A DNA stretch of 64,000 nt. Source: Arthrobacter bambusae (GTDB lineage: Bacteria > Actinomycetota > Actinomycetes > Actinomycetales > Micrococcaceae). The stretch spans positions 62,001-126,000 of the forward strand of contig NZ_JAHHZS010000005.1 of NCBI RefSeq assembly GCF_022606295.1. Direction: 5' to 3'. Positions 1-8,815 of the stretch are shown here, one piece after another. Position numbers and translations under genes: made by a program. How positions within the stretch are numbered: position 1 is the stretch's first letter; each line of letters starts with the position of its first letter. The notes below the pieces were generated by a model. It did no database searches and was not told the DNA's origin. It saw nothing but the letters and a program-made list of their open reading frames with translations.

Positions 1-923
1 CGCCGGAGCGGATCGACGCGCTTCTTTGCGCTGCGGGTCCCTTTGTCGGAGAGCTTTTCCTTGCCGATGCGCAGGACCTCGACCATCTTGTCGGCGTCGA
101 TGTCATAGCTCATCGTGACGTGGTGCAGCATTCCGCCGTTGGCGAGGCGCTTTTGCGCGGCGCCGCCGATCTTGCCTTGCTCGGTGGCGATGTCATTGAG
201 CGGGACGTAGAACGCCGAAATGCCCAGTTTTTCCAAAGCGGCCATGACCCACGCATCCAGGAAGGCATAGGAATCGGCAAAACTGATGCCATCCGCCAGG
301 CTCTGCGGCACATAAAGCGAATAGGTGATGCAGTTCCCGGCTTCCATGAACATGGCTCCCCCGCCGCTGATGCGACGGACCACCGTGATGCCGTGGCGCG
401 CCACGCCGTCGGGATCCACCTCGTTGCGGTAGGACTGGAAGCTGCCGATCACCACTGACGGCTCTTCCCAGTCCCAGAAGCGCAAGGTGGGGCTGCGCAG
501 CCCGGCCCCGACCTGCTCGGTGAGGACCTCGTCCAACGCGACGTTGAGGTGCGTGGGAAGGACCGACGGCGGGATGACCTCCCATTGGTGGTCCGCCCAC
601 CCGCTGGCCTTGGACAGCGCCCTGCGGACAGCGACGGCGACCGCATCGGCTGAGAAGCCGAACAGGACAGTGTCCGCGCGCAATGCGGCGGAGACGGCTG
701 CGGAGATCTCCACCGGCGTCGAACTTTCCGGAAGGCCCGTGAGCGCCCGGTTGATGTCCAGGAGAGCCTCGTCCGGTTCCAGGAAGAAGTCCCCGCTGAG
801 CGAGACGTGCGCGAACTGCCCGTCGACGACGTCGAGGTCGACCACCACGAGCTTTCCGCCCGGGACCTTGTATTCACCATGGAGCCGCGGTTCGTCTTGC
901 TCGAAAGCCATGCTGGAAGTCAT
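1..923 (-). CDS. lplA: Lipoate-protein ligase family protein (3' end outside window)
   Basis: Cytoplasmic enzyme expected to activate lipoate with ATP and attach it to the lysine of lipoyl domains (2-oxoacid dehydrogenase E2, GcvH). About 307 residues are visible; the C-terminus runs off the window. Residues ~10-60 carry HGEYKVPGGKLV, resembling the small LplB/accessory domain that in E. coli LplA is C-terminal. The ligase core follows from ~112, with RRISGGGAMF at 183-192 (lipoyl-AMP loop) and the lysine motif KIGGAAQKR at 251-259. ATG 923 is chosen because a GGA-rich stretch lies just before it; in-frame ATGs at 932 and 911 are possible. The family is clear; that lipoate rather than octanoate is the substrate is inferred. 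Confidence 0.85.
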   Translation of the reverse strand, partial: MTSSMAFEQDEPRLHGEYKVPGGKLVVVDLDVVDGQFAHVSLSGDFFLEPDEALLDINRALTGLPESSTPVEISAAVSAALRADTVLFGFSADAVAVAVRRALSKASGWADHQWEVIPPSVLPTHLNVALDEVLTEQVGAGLRSPTLRFWDWEEPSVVIGSFQSYRNEVDPDGVARHGITVVRRISGGGAMFMEAGNCITYSLYVPQSLADGISFADSYAFLDAWVMAALEKLGISAFYVPLNDIATEQGKIGGAAQKRLANGGMLHHVTMSYDIDADKMVEVLRIGKEKLSDKGTRSAKKRVDPLR

Positions 924-947
924 GGCTTCCATCCTGCCGGAAAACGC

Positions 948-988
948 AAAAGCCCGCAGCCACCGGAGGTCCGGCGGGTGCGGGCTTT
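948..988 (-). terminator. Terminator after rpmE2
   Basis: A 10-bp perfect inverted repeat (AAAGCCCGCA / TGCGGGCTTT) starts 26 bases after the rpmE2 stop. On the minus strand it is followed by a T-rich run (TTTTGCGTTTT begins within the stem), so it is a canonical intrinsic terminator separating rpmE2 from lplA. Confidence 0.85.
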
Positions 989-1013
989 CACAGAAGCTTG
1001 GAGGTGAAGTTGA

Positions 1014-1271
1014 TTACTTCTTGCCGCCGAAGCCCTTGAAGCGAGCGTTGAAGCGCTCGACGCGGCCTGCAGAGTCCATGATGCGCTGCTTGCCCGTGTA
1101 GAACGGGTGGGACTCCGAGGAGATTTCGACGTCGATGACCGGGTAGGTGTTGCCGTCTTCCCACTCGATGGTCTTGGAAGAAGACACGGTGGACTTGGTC
1201 AGGAACTTGACGCCGGAAGCCAGGTCGTTGAATACAACAGCTTCGTACTTCGGGTGGATATCAGACTTCAT
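1014..1271 (-). CDS. rpmE2: 50S ribosomal protein L31 type B
   Basis: 85-residue large-subunit ribosomal protein L31. It opens with [10 protein letters not shown] and ends in the basic tail RFKGFGGKK, the usual form of type B L31. The protein has no cysteine at all, so it is the C-minus paralogue that lacks the zinc ribbon; in other bacteria such paralogues replace the zinc-containing form when zinc is short. No Zur-like palindrome was recognised upstream. The gene stands alone with its own promoter, a leader with a hairpin, and a strong terminator. Confidence 0.95.
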   Translation of the reverse strand: MKSDIHPKYEAVVFNDLASGVKFLTKSTVSSSKTIEWEDGNTYPVIDVEISSESHPFYTGKQRIMDSAGRVERFNARFKGFGGKK

Positions 1272-1290
1272 AATGGGACCTTTTGTTCAC

Positions 1291-1312
1291 GCAGCTGGAT
1301 TTTGCCAGCTGC
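1291..1312 (-). ncRNA. Leader hairpin of rpmE2, candidate L31 autoregulatory element
   Basis: A perfect 8-bp stem (GCAGCTGG / CCAGCTGC) with a 6-base loop lies 20 bases before the rpmE2 start inside a leader of roughly 68 bases. L31 leader motifs from actinobacteria have been described in comparative RNA work; whether this hairpin belongs to that family is inferred from position only. Confidence 0.4.
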
Positions 1313-1345
1313 CAGGTATGAATGGATTCGGTCCGCGCACTGAAA

Positions 1346-1374
1346 CAGATACCCAGTGCCGGGCCAACAATCAA
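1346..1374 (-). promoter_or_regulatory. Probable rpmE2 promoter
   Basis: On the minus strand, TTGATT (1374-1369) and TATCTG (1351-1346) are separated by 17 bases, close to the primary sigma-factor consensus. The predicted start near 1339 gives a leader of about 68 bases containing the 1291-1312 hairpin. Confidence 0.5.
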
Positions 1375-1411
1375 TCATAGCGGAAACCACACCTTGCTTG
1401 AACCAACCGCG

Positions 1412-2221
1412 TCAGTCGCGCGGGCGCAGTTCCCAGAAAGCCACGGCCGAGGCGGCAGCGACGTTGAGCGAGTCGACGCCCGCGCGCATGGGAATCTTTA
1501 CGGCGAGGTCGACGGCGGCGAGCGTCTCCGGGCTCATGCCCGCGCCTTCAGTGCCGAGGACGAGGGCGAGCTTTCCGGGATTGCCGGCGGCAAGATCGTC
1601 GAGGTCCACTGCGTCGTCGGTCAGCTCCATGGCGGCGACGGTGAAGCCCTGCTCTTTGAGCCGTTCAAGGTCACCCGGCCAGGACTCGAGCCGCGCCCAG
1701 GGAACCTGGAACACAGTGCCCATGCTCACCCGGACGCTGCGGCGGTACAGGGGATCCCCGCAGCGCGGGGACACGAGCACGGCGTCCACTCCGAGCGCGG
1801 CCGCGGAACGGAAAATGGCGCCGACATTCGTGTGGTCGACGACGTCCTCGAGGACCGCCACGCGCTGTGCCCCGGCCAGGAGTTCCTCAAGGGGCACCGG
1901 CGCGGGCCGATGCATGGCAGCCATGGCACCGCGGTGCAGATGGAATCCCGTGATTTCTTCGAGCAGGGAAGCCTTGCCGATATAGACCGGTACCTCGGGG
2001 AACTGTTGGAAAACGTCGTCGAGGTCTTCCAGCCATTTCTCCGCCAGGAAGAAGGAACGGGGCTGGTGCCCGGCCGCGAGGGCGCGTCTCAGCACCCGTG
2101 ACGATTCTGCGATGTACATGCCTTCGACGGGCTCGCGGAGCTTGCGGAGGTGGACATCCGTCAGTTGGGTGTAGTCGGCAACACGCGGGTCGTCAGCGGT
2201 TTCGAGGTAGTGGAAGGTCAC
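1412..2221 (-). CDS. SpoU/TrmH-family RNA 2'-O-methyltransferase
   Basis: 269-residue SAM-dependent methyltransferase that 2'-O-methylates a ribose in rRNA or tRNA. Motif 1 NVGAIFRSAAALG begins at residue 132 (Asn and Arg are the conserved catalytic pair), motif 2 LVLGTEGAGMS is at 220-230 and motif 3 IPMRAGVDSLNVAAA begins at 243; together they form the trefoil-knot SAM site. Residues 1-110 are a substrate-binding N-terminal domain. It is the last gene of the ABC ATPase/TauE/TrmH operon, 7 bases after tauE, starting with GTG. The exact target nucleotide cannot be told. Confidence 0.9.
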   Translation of the reverse strand: MTFHYLETADDPRVADYTQLTDVHLRKLREPVEGMYIAESSRVLRRALAAGHQPRSFFLAEKWLEDLDDVFQQFPEVPVYIGKASLLEEITGFHLHRGAMAAMHRPAPVPLEELLAGAQRVAVLEDVVDHTNVGAIFRSAAALGVDAVLVSPRCGDPLYRRSVRVSMGTVFQVPWARLESWPGDLERLKEQGFTVAAMELTDDAVDLDDLAAGNPGKLALVLGTEGAGMSPETLAAVDLAVKIPMRAGVDSLNVAAASAVAFWELRPRD

Positions 2222-2228
2222 TAGGTTC

Positions 2229-3014
2229 CTATTTCAGCAGGTTGGCGACCATGAAGCCGAGGGCCACGATGCCGAGCGCAAAGATTACGATGCGCAGCGC
2301 GAGGGGCTTCAAACGCCGTCCCACTTTTGAGCCCACCAGTCCGCCGATCAATGAACTGACCGCGATGACGGCCACGACAGGCCATTCGATCCGGCCAAAG
2401 GCAAACAGGAGGTAGGAGCACGCTGCCACCACGTTGACGGCCAACACAAGGATGTTCTTCATGGCGTTGGCGTTCTGGATGGTGCCCGTCATGAAGACAC
2501 CCAGAATGCCGACCAGCAGGATGCCCTGGGCCGCCACGAAATAACCGCCATAGACCCCGGCGAGGTACACCAGGACCACCAGGACCACGGTGTGGCGCTT
2601 GTCCTGGATGGCGTGCTCCGGGTTGCCGGCCCGGTCCTGGACCCACCGCTGGAGTTTGGGTTGGAAGAGCACCATGAGCAGCGCGACGACGATGAGGACT
2701 GGAGCGGCGTAGTAAAAGACCTTCTCCGGGAGGTGCAGCAGCAGCCAGGCACCCGTGATCCCGCCAAGAAGCGACGCCGGCAAGAGGCGCAGCAGTTGGC
2801 TGCCCCTGCCCTTGAGTTCGTGGCGGTAGCCCCAGGCTCCCGTCACGTTGCCTGCGACAAGCCCCATGGCGTTGCTGATGGTCGCCGTGACGGGTGCGTA
2901 GCCGAGGGCAATGAGGACCGGGAACGTCACGAGCGTACCGGAGCCGACAACGCTGTTGATGGTTCCGGCCCACAAGCCCGCGAAAAAGACCAGGATGCCG
3001 CTAAGGATCTCCAC
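2229..3014 (-). CDS. TauE/SafE family sulfite exporter-like membrane protein
   Basis: 261-residue integral membrane protein of the TauE/SafE (DUF81) family, thought to export sulfite or small organosulfur anions. About eight hydrophobic segments are visible, with the family's repeated pattern: GTINSVVGSGTLVTFPVL near residue 20 and a second-half match VYGGYFVAAQGILLV near 150. The start is a GTG. It sits 18 bases after the ABC ATPase and 7 before the TrmH gene, so the three are probably co-transcribed. Substrate is not determined by sequence. Confidence 0.88.
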   Translation of the reverse strand: MEILSGILVFFAGLWAGTINSVVGSGTLVTFPVLIALGYAPVTATISNAMGLVAGNVTGAWGYRHELKGRGSQLLRLLPASLLGGITGAWLLLHLPEKVFYYAAPVLIVVALLMVLFQPKLQRWVQDRAGNPEHAIQDKRHTVVLVVLVYLAGVYGGYFVAAQGILLVGILGVFMTGTIQNANAMKNILVLAVNVVAACSYLLFAFGRIEWPVVAVIAVSSLIGGLVGSKVGRRLKPLALRIVIFALGIVALGFMVANLLK

Positions 3015-3032
3015 TGATTCTCGCTGCCCGGC

Positions 3033-3830
3033 CTAGCGGCGGGCGGTGGCCGTGTAGCGGCCGGAGTTCTCGGTCACGTCCAGGGGCAGGCCGAAGGTGT
3101 TGCTGAGGTGTTCTGCTGTCAGGACTTCCTCGATGGGTCCCGCGGCAACCACGCCGCCGTCACGAAGCAGCATGGCGTGGGTGAATCCCGGAGGAACTTC
3201 TTCAAGGTGGTGGGTCACGAGGACCATGGCGGGAGCGTCCTCGTCGCGGGCGAGCTCACCCAGCTTGTGGACGAGCTCTTCGCGTCCGCCAAGGTCCAGG
3301 CCCGCGGCCGGCTCGTCGAGCAGGAGCAGCTCAGGATCGGTCATGAGCGCCCTGGCGATCTGAACCCGCTTGCGCTCACCTTCGGAAAGCGAGGAGAAGG
3401 AGCGGTTCAACAGCGGGCCCATCCCCCACTCGTTGAGAAGGCCGAAGGCGCGGCGCTCGTCGTCGCGCTCGTATCCTTCGCGCCAGCGGCCGGTCACGCC
3501 ATAAGCGGCGGTGACCACAACGTTCAGTACGTTTTCCTGCTCCGGGATCTGGGTGGCCAAGGCTGCGGAGGAAAGGCCGATGCGCGGGCGGAGCTCGAAG
3601 ACGTCCACGCGGCCCAGCGTCTCGTCAAGGATCCCGGCTTTCCCGCTCGTGGGGTGCATCCGGGCGGCAGCGATCTGGAGGAGAGTGGTCTTGCCGGCAC
3701 CGTTGGGACCGAGGATGACCCAGCGCTCGCCTTCATTGACCTGCCAGTCAACCTTGTCCAACAGGGTCTTGGTGCCTCGGACAACACTGACGGAAGCCAA
3801 TTCAAGAACATCACTCATAGGAGTAGACAC
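3033..3830 (-). CDS. ABC transporter ATP-binding protein
   Basis: 265-residue ABC ATPase. Walker A GPNGAGKTT is at 41-49, the signature LSEGE at 148-152, Walker B LLLLDEP ends with Asp-Glu at 172-173, and the switch histidine is in LVTHHLEEV. It resembles single-domain ATPases annotated as iron or molybdate importers, but no permease with an ABC fold is adjacent, only a TauE-like exporter. GTG 3830 is taken as start because a -10-like TATTTT lies 7 bases upstream, as for a leaderless transcript; the internal ATG at residue 5 lacks a convincing ribosome-binding site. Confidence 0.87.
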   Translation of the reverse strand: MSTPMSDVLELASVSVVRGTKTLLDKVDWQVNEGERWVILGPNGAGKTTLLQIAAARMHPTSGKAGILDETLGRVDVFELRPRIGLSSAALATQIPEQENVLNVVVTAAYGVTGRWREGYERDDERRAFGLLNEWGMGPLLNRSFSSLSEGERKRVQIARALMTDPELLLLDEPAAGLDLGGREELVHKLGELARDEDAPAMVLVTHHLEEVPPGFTHAMLLRDGGVVAAGPIEEVLTAEHLSNTFGLPLDVTENSGRYTATARR

Positions 3831-3837
3831 TAGGACA

Positions 3838-3843
3838 AAAATA
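3838..3843 (-). promoter_or_regulatory. -10 box of leaderless ABC ATPase transcript
   Basis: TATTTT on the minus strand, 7 bases before GTG 3830. The spacing puts the transcript start at or next to the start codon. Confidence 0.4.
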
Positions 3844-3930
3844 GGGGCGATAGATAACTGGAACTCCGGTCACATGGTTTGCGCGACGGCGTGAATGAAA
3901 CACGAGTTCGGGCGGCGGTTCCCCGCTCGC

Positions 3931-3936
3931 TAAGAT
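3931..3936 (+). promoter_or_regulatory. -10 box of leaderless serB transcript
   Basis: TAAGAT ends 7 bases before the serB ATG and no Shine-Dalgarno sequence fits in between, so serB is probably translated from a leaderless mRNA. Confidence 0.45.
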
Positions 3937-3943
3937 TGCAGCC

Positions 3944-4837
3944 ATGAGTTCGAACTTGACCGCCGTCAGCTATGGCGTGAATCTGTCCCTTCCGGAGCTT
4001 GAACACCTGCGCAGGGTGCTGTCCGGTTCGGGGGCTTCCTTCACGTCGGAGTCGCAATCCGGCGACGAGCGCTTCGGGGTCTACACCATGGGCCTGGCCG
4101 TTGACGGGGCTACTGTCGCCGACTTGTCAGGCATCCGGCGCAGGGTCTCCGAGGCGGCGGCACCGGGCATGGACACCGCGATCGTCACCGACGCACTGCG
4201 TGACGCTTCGCGCAAGCTCCTGATCATGGATGTGGACTCCACCCTGATCCAGCAGGAAGTGATCGAACTGCTGGCCGCACACGCCGGGAAACGCGAAGAA
4301 GTAGCGGCCGTGACGGAGGCCGCGATGCGCGGCGAACTGGACTTCGCACAAAGCCTCCATGCCCGGGTGGCGGTCCTCGCGGGCCTGCCGTCCGCCGTCG
4401 TCGACGCCGTCCGCGCCGAGGTCCGCCTGAGCGAGGGTGCCGCGGAACTCGTGGCCGCTTTCAAGGCGGCCGGCCATACGGTGGCGGTAGTGTCCGGCGG
4501 CTTCAACCAGATCCTGCGGCCTATCGCGGAGGAACTCGGGCTGGACTACTGGATCGCGAATGAACTTGAAATCGTTGACGGCTTCCTGACAGGCAAGGTC
4601 CTTGGCGACGTGATCGACCGCGCCGCCAAGGAGAAGTACCTCCGAGAATGGGCGGCTGCCGAGGGAATCGCCCTGGAGCACACCATCGCGGTGGGCGACG
4701 GCGCGAATGACCTCGACATGCTGGGCGCGGCCGGGATCGGTGTGGCATTCAACGCCAAGCCCGCCGTCCGGGCGGTAGCGGACGCCGCCATCAACATGCC
4801 GTACCTGGACGCGGTCCGGCATATCGCCGGCGTTTAG
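3944..4837 (+). CDS. serB: Phosphoserine phosphatase
   Basis: 297-residue HAD phosphatase that hydrolyses O-phosphoserine to serine, the last step of serine biosynthesis. HAD motif I is MDVDST (Asp96 nucleophile, Asp98 acid/base), motif II is VVSGGF near 187, and motif III/IV is GDGANDLDM near 246 for magnesium binding. Residues 1-88 form an N-terminal domain like the ACT-type part of actinobacterial SerB. The gene is monocistronic, divergent from the ABC operon, and ends at a strong bidirectional terminator. Confidence 0.93.
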   Translation: MSSNLTAVSYGVNLSLPELEHLRRVLSGSGASFTSESQSGDERFGVYTMGLAVDGATVADLSGIRRRVSEAAAPGMDTAIVTDALRDASRKLLIMDVDSTLIQQEVIELLAAHAGKREEVAAVTEAAMRGELDFAQSLHARVAVLAGLPSAVVDAVRAEVRLSEGAAELVAAFKAAGHTVAVVSGGFNQILRPIAEELGLDYWIANELEIVDGFLTGKVLGDVIDRAAKEKYLREWAAAEGIALEHTIAVGDGANDLDMLGAAGIGVAFNAKPAVRAVADAAINMPYLDAVRHIAGV

Positions 4838-4856
4838 GCGGCATTTCACACGCAAC

Positions 4857-4909
4857 GAAAGAGCGGCCGGGACTGGGTATTTCAGAGAGACAGTCCCGGC
4901 CGCTCTTTC
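4857..4909. terminator. Bidirectional terminator between serB and an SDR gene
   Basis: A 19-bp perfect inverted repeat begins GAAAGAGCGGCC and ends GGCCGCTCTTTC with a 15-base loop. It lies between two convergent genes and has T-rich flanks on both strands. Confidence 0.9.
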
Positions 4910-4920
4910 GTGTTTGCAAT

Positions 4921-5673
4921 CTAAAAAGCGCTCCTGCCGAAGTAGTCGGCGCCGCCGACGTATTCGGTGTGGCCACTCTCAACGTCGGCCGTGGCCATCT
5001 TCGCCACCTCGGCGGCGAATTCCTCCACCGAGTACAGCTTGCCTGCCTCGGCCCGGCGGGCCTCAATGGCGCCCGGGTTGGAGCGGTCCAGCAGGGTCGC
5101 AGTCACGGTGCCTTCGATCATGTCACCGGAAACCACCACGAGCGAGATGCCCTTGTCGGCAAGGTGCGGAAGCAGTTCACGCAGTGCGTCTTCGCCGGCG
5201 CGCTTGCTGCGGGCTACGGGCTCGTACTCGGGCATCGTGGGAACGGTCTCGACGAAGTGCGCCTGGTGGCTCGTGACGAACACCACGCGGGACCCCTCCG
5301 GCATCAGCGGAACAGCGGCGTTGAGCATGTTGATCTGGGCGTCGCGGTTCAGCTTGAGGGCGTAGTCCTCTTCCATGCCGGATTCCATGCCGCCGGAAGC
5401 GTTGAGCACGAGGACGTTCAGCGAACCGAATTCCTCCATGGCCGCGCTGGCCAGCGCCTGGACGCCTTCCTGGGTGGTCAGGTCCGCGCCGACGGCGACG
5501 GCATGGCCACCGGCCGCTTGGATCTCGCCCACTACCTTGTTGGCCCGGGGGGCCTTCTGGCGGTAGTTGACGACGACGGCAGCGCCCTCGCCGGCCAGGA
5601 TCTTGGCTACTTCAGCGCCGATGCCGCGCGAAGAACCGGTGACGATTGCCGTCTTGTTGTCCAGCAGTCCCAT
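4921..5673 (-). CDS. SDR family oxidoreductase with displaced catalytic tyrosine
   Basis: 250-residue short-chain dehydrogenase/reductase. The cofactor loop TGSSRGIG is at 12-19, and the catalytic serine region is VTSHQAHF with Ser135. The usual YxxxK is not intact: Lys157 follows ARS and the nearest tyrosine is Tyr150, seven residues before it instead of four. The asparagine motif reads NASGG (91-95) instead of NAG. ATG 5673 is chosen because AAAGGAG lies 6 bases upstream; the frame stays open a further 28 codons upstream, but that stretch is mostly a short tandem repeat. It is 106 bases downstream of fabG on the same strand. Substrate unknown. Confidence 0.85.
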   Translation of the reverse strand: MGLLDNKTAIVTGSSRGIGAEVAKILAGEGAAVVVNYRQKAPRANKVVGEIQAAGGHAVAVGADLTTQEGVQALASAAMEEFGSLNVLVLNASGGMESGMEEDYALKLNRDAQINMLNAAVPLMPEGSRVVFVTSHQAHFVETVPTMPEYEPVARSKRAGEDALRELLPHLADKGISLVVVSGDMIEGTVTATLLDRSNPGAIEARRAEAGKLYSVEEFAAEVAKMATADVESGHTEYVGGADYFGRSAF

Positions 5674-5686
5674 TCGTGCTCCTTTA

Positions 5687-5740
5687 TTCAAAGCGTCCAA
5701 CTTGTTCAAAACATCCGACCTGTGCAAAACATCCACGTTC
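5687..5740. repeat. Three imperfect 18-bp tandem repeats
   Basis: Units 5687-5704, 5705-5722 and 5723-5740 share the pattern TTCAAAACATCCGACCTG with 3-6 differences. They lie in the spacer between fabG and the downstream SDR gene, immediately before its ribosome-binding site. Confidence 0.7.
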
Positions 5741-5779
5741 CATAAGTCCCGAGTCAATCATGCCAGCGGGAACCCTGGC

Positions 5780-7170
<1,391 letters not shown>

Positions 7171-7174
<4 letters not shown>

Positions 7175-7449
7175 ACATCTTCACTTTGGGCGGGCTGGGG
7201 CTGGAGAATGAACAGCACGCCGGGCCCGATGGCTCGCCTGCGGCTGTATGTTCGCGCAAGGCATGCCGCGCGGCTGCCACGTGGCAGCTCCTGTGGAACA
7301 ATCCCCGTATCCATACTCCGGAGCGCCGCAAGGTGTGGTTGTCCTGCGATGAGCACCGGGAATGGTTGGAGGACTACTTGCAGACCCGAGGCCTGTGGAA
7401 AGAGACAGTACCTTTCGACAAGACCACTGACACAGGCGAGGCCCGCTGA
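7171..7449 (+). CDS. Conserved actinobacterial small protein, function unknown
   Basis: 92-residue soluble protein. Visible cysteines are in AAVCSRKACRA near residue 27-32 and in WLSCDEHREWL near 67-72, a CxxxC plus CxxH arrangement that could bind a metal. Similar proteins are often labelled acetone carboxylase in databases, but nothing here resembles that large enzyme, so I treat the label as spurious. It overlaps the DUF3099 gene by 4 bases and the SURF1 gene starts directly after its stop, so it is translationally coupled to both. Confidence 0.75.
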
Positions 7450-8307
7450 ATGTATCGTTTTCTTTTTTCCAGCAAGTGGCTGGGCTACTTCGTCCTGGCC
7501 CTGGTCTTTGCCACCGGCTGCGTTTTGCTGGGCCGCTGGCAGATGGACCGCAGGGCAGAGACCTTGGCGGAAATCAATCGAGTCGTCAACAACTACTCGG
7601 CCACCCCCCTTCCCTTTTCGGCTGCCAAGGCACAGTTCCAATCATTGGACCCTGAACGGGAATGGGCGCAGGTGGAACTCCATGGGAGCTATGACGTTTC
7701 GGGCCAACGCGTTGTCCGTAACCGTCCCCTCAATGGCCAACCCGGATACGAGGTAGTGGTCCCGTTCCGCTTGTCGAGCGGCGACGCCGTGGTGGTGGAC
7801 CGCGGGTGGCTGCCCATCGGAAACAAGACTCCCGGCCACCCGGACAGCATCCCGGCCCCGCCGGCCGGCGACGTCACCGTCGTCGTACGTTTGCAGGCTT
7901 CAGAAGCCGACCTGGGCCGCGGCGCGGTAGACGGCCAGTTGCAATCGATCGATCTTCCTGCCTACGCCGCGGAACTCCATTACCCCATCTTGACCGGCGC
8001 CTACGGGCAGTTGGCCTCGGAATCGCCGGCTGCCCAGGTGATGCCCGCGCCGTTCGCCAAACCGGCCACGGACGAGGGCACCCACCTCTCCTACTCCTTG
8101 CAATGGTTCGCCTTCGGCGTGCTGATGTTCGTCGGTTTCGGCTACGCGGCCAGGCAACAGGCGCGGAACGCGCTGATCGACGCCCAGGACGAGGAAGAGG
8201 AAGAACTCGGCGCGATGCCTCGTCGCAAGGCACCCGCACCCCGGAAATCGAAGCGGCCGACGGCCGAAGAAGAGGAAGACGCGATCCTGGATGCACAAGG
8301 GTACTGA
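7450..8307 (+). CDS. SURF1 family cytochrome oxidase assembly protein
   Basis: 285-residue membrane protein of the SURF1 family, which helps insert heme a into cytochrome aa3 oxidase. A transmembrane segment covers residues ~9-28 and ends in the family motif LGRWQMDRR; the exported middle domain has DRGWLP near 117-122; a second segment lies near 218-236 after SYSLQWFAFG. The last ~45 residues are a charged tail of glutamate runs and lysine/arginine, cytoplasmic and probably disordered. It starts directly after the previous stop and overlaps YbaK by 17 bases. CtaA and CtaB for heme A synthesis are in the same window. Confidence 0.9.
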   Translation: MYRFLFSSKWLGYFVLALVFATGCVLLGRWQMDRRAETLAEINRVVNNYSATPLPFSAAKAQFQSLDPEREWAQVELHGSYDVSGQRVVRNRPLNGQPGYEVVVPFRLSSGDAVVVDRGWLPIGNKTPGHPDSIPAPPAGDVTVVVRLQASEADLGRGAVDGQLQSIDLPAYAAELHYPILTGAYGQLASESPAAQVMPAPFAKPATDEGTHLSYSLQWFAFGVLMFVGFGYAARQQARNALIDAQDEEEEELGAMPRRKAPAPRKSKRPTAEEEEDAILDAQGY

Positions 8308-8776
8308 AGCGGCCCCCGCCCCCGTCTTGAATGTGAAGTCGGCGCTGACCGCCGCCGGAGCACAAGACACGGTGCGGACTTTCGACGACGAAGTCCCCAC
8401 CGCGGCTGCGGCAGCATCCTTGCTCGGTTGCGATGTTGCGGCCATCGCCAACAGCCTGGTCTTCGAACTTGACGGTGCACCCCTGCTGATCCTCGCGAGC
8501 GGGGCCGCGAAGGTGGACACCGCCCTCGTGGCAGCCTCCCTGGGAACAGCCAGGATCCGCCGTGCCAGCCCTGAGTTCGTGCTGGAGCACACCGGCCAGG
8601 CCGTGGGCGGCGTAGCTCCCCTTGGACACCCGCAGCCCATACGAACGATCCTCGACATCTCGCTCCAGGAGCACCCACTTCTTTGGGCAGGCGCGGGTGA
8701 CCATAACTCGATGTTCTCCATCAGCTACGGCGAACTCCAACGGATTACGGCCGCCCAGCCCCTGAAGGTCCGCTGA
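8291..8776 (+). CDS. YbaK/EbsC family aminoacyl-tRNA deacylase
   Basis: 161-residue protein of the YbaK/ProX superfamily, which hydrolyses mischarged tRNA such as Cys-tRNA(Pro). Visible family features are the lysine in ASGAAKVDT near residue 73-81, the glycine loop QAVGGVAPLGHP near 105-116, and GAGDHNSMF near 141-149. The start ATG overlaps the SURF1 end by 17 bases; a TTG start about 11 codons later, nearer the domain, cannot be excluded. Substrate specificity cannot be read from sequence. Confidence 0.88.
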   Translation: MHKGTEAAPAPVLNVKSALTAAGAQDTVRTFDDEVPTAAAAASLLGCDVAAIANSLVFELDGAPLLILASGAAKVDTALVAASLGTARIRRASPEFVLEHTGQAVGGVAPLGHPQPIRTILDISLQEHPLLWAGAGDHNSMFSISYGELQRITAAQPLKVR

Positions 8777-8802
8777 GGCGTTGATCCGGCCCGCCCTGCG
8801 GC

Positions 8803-8808
8803 TAGGCT
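8803..8808 (+). promoter_or_regulatory. -10 box of the AHSA1-family gene
   Basis: TAGGCT lies 7 bases before ATG 8816 with no Shine-Dalgarno sequence in between, as in leaderless actinobacterial transcripts. Confidence 0.4.
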
Positions 8809-8815
8809 GGTGAGC

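Noticed and set aside
5674-5757. N-terminal extension of the SDR at 4921-5673
   Set aside because: It is encoded largely by the 18-bp tandem repeat, and a clear AAAGGAG precedes ATG 5673.
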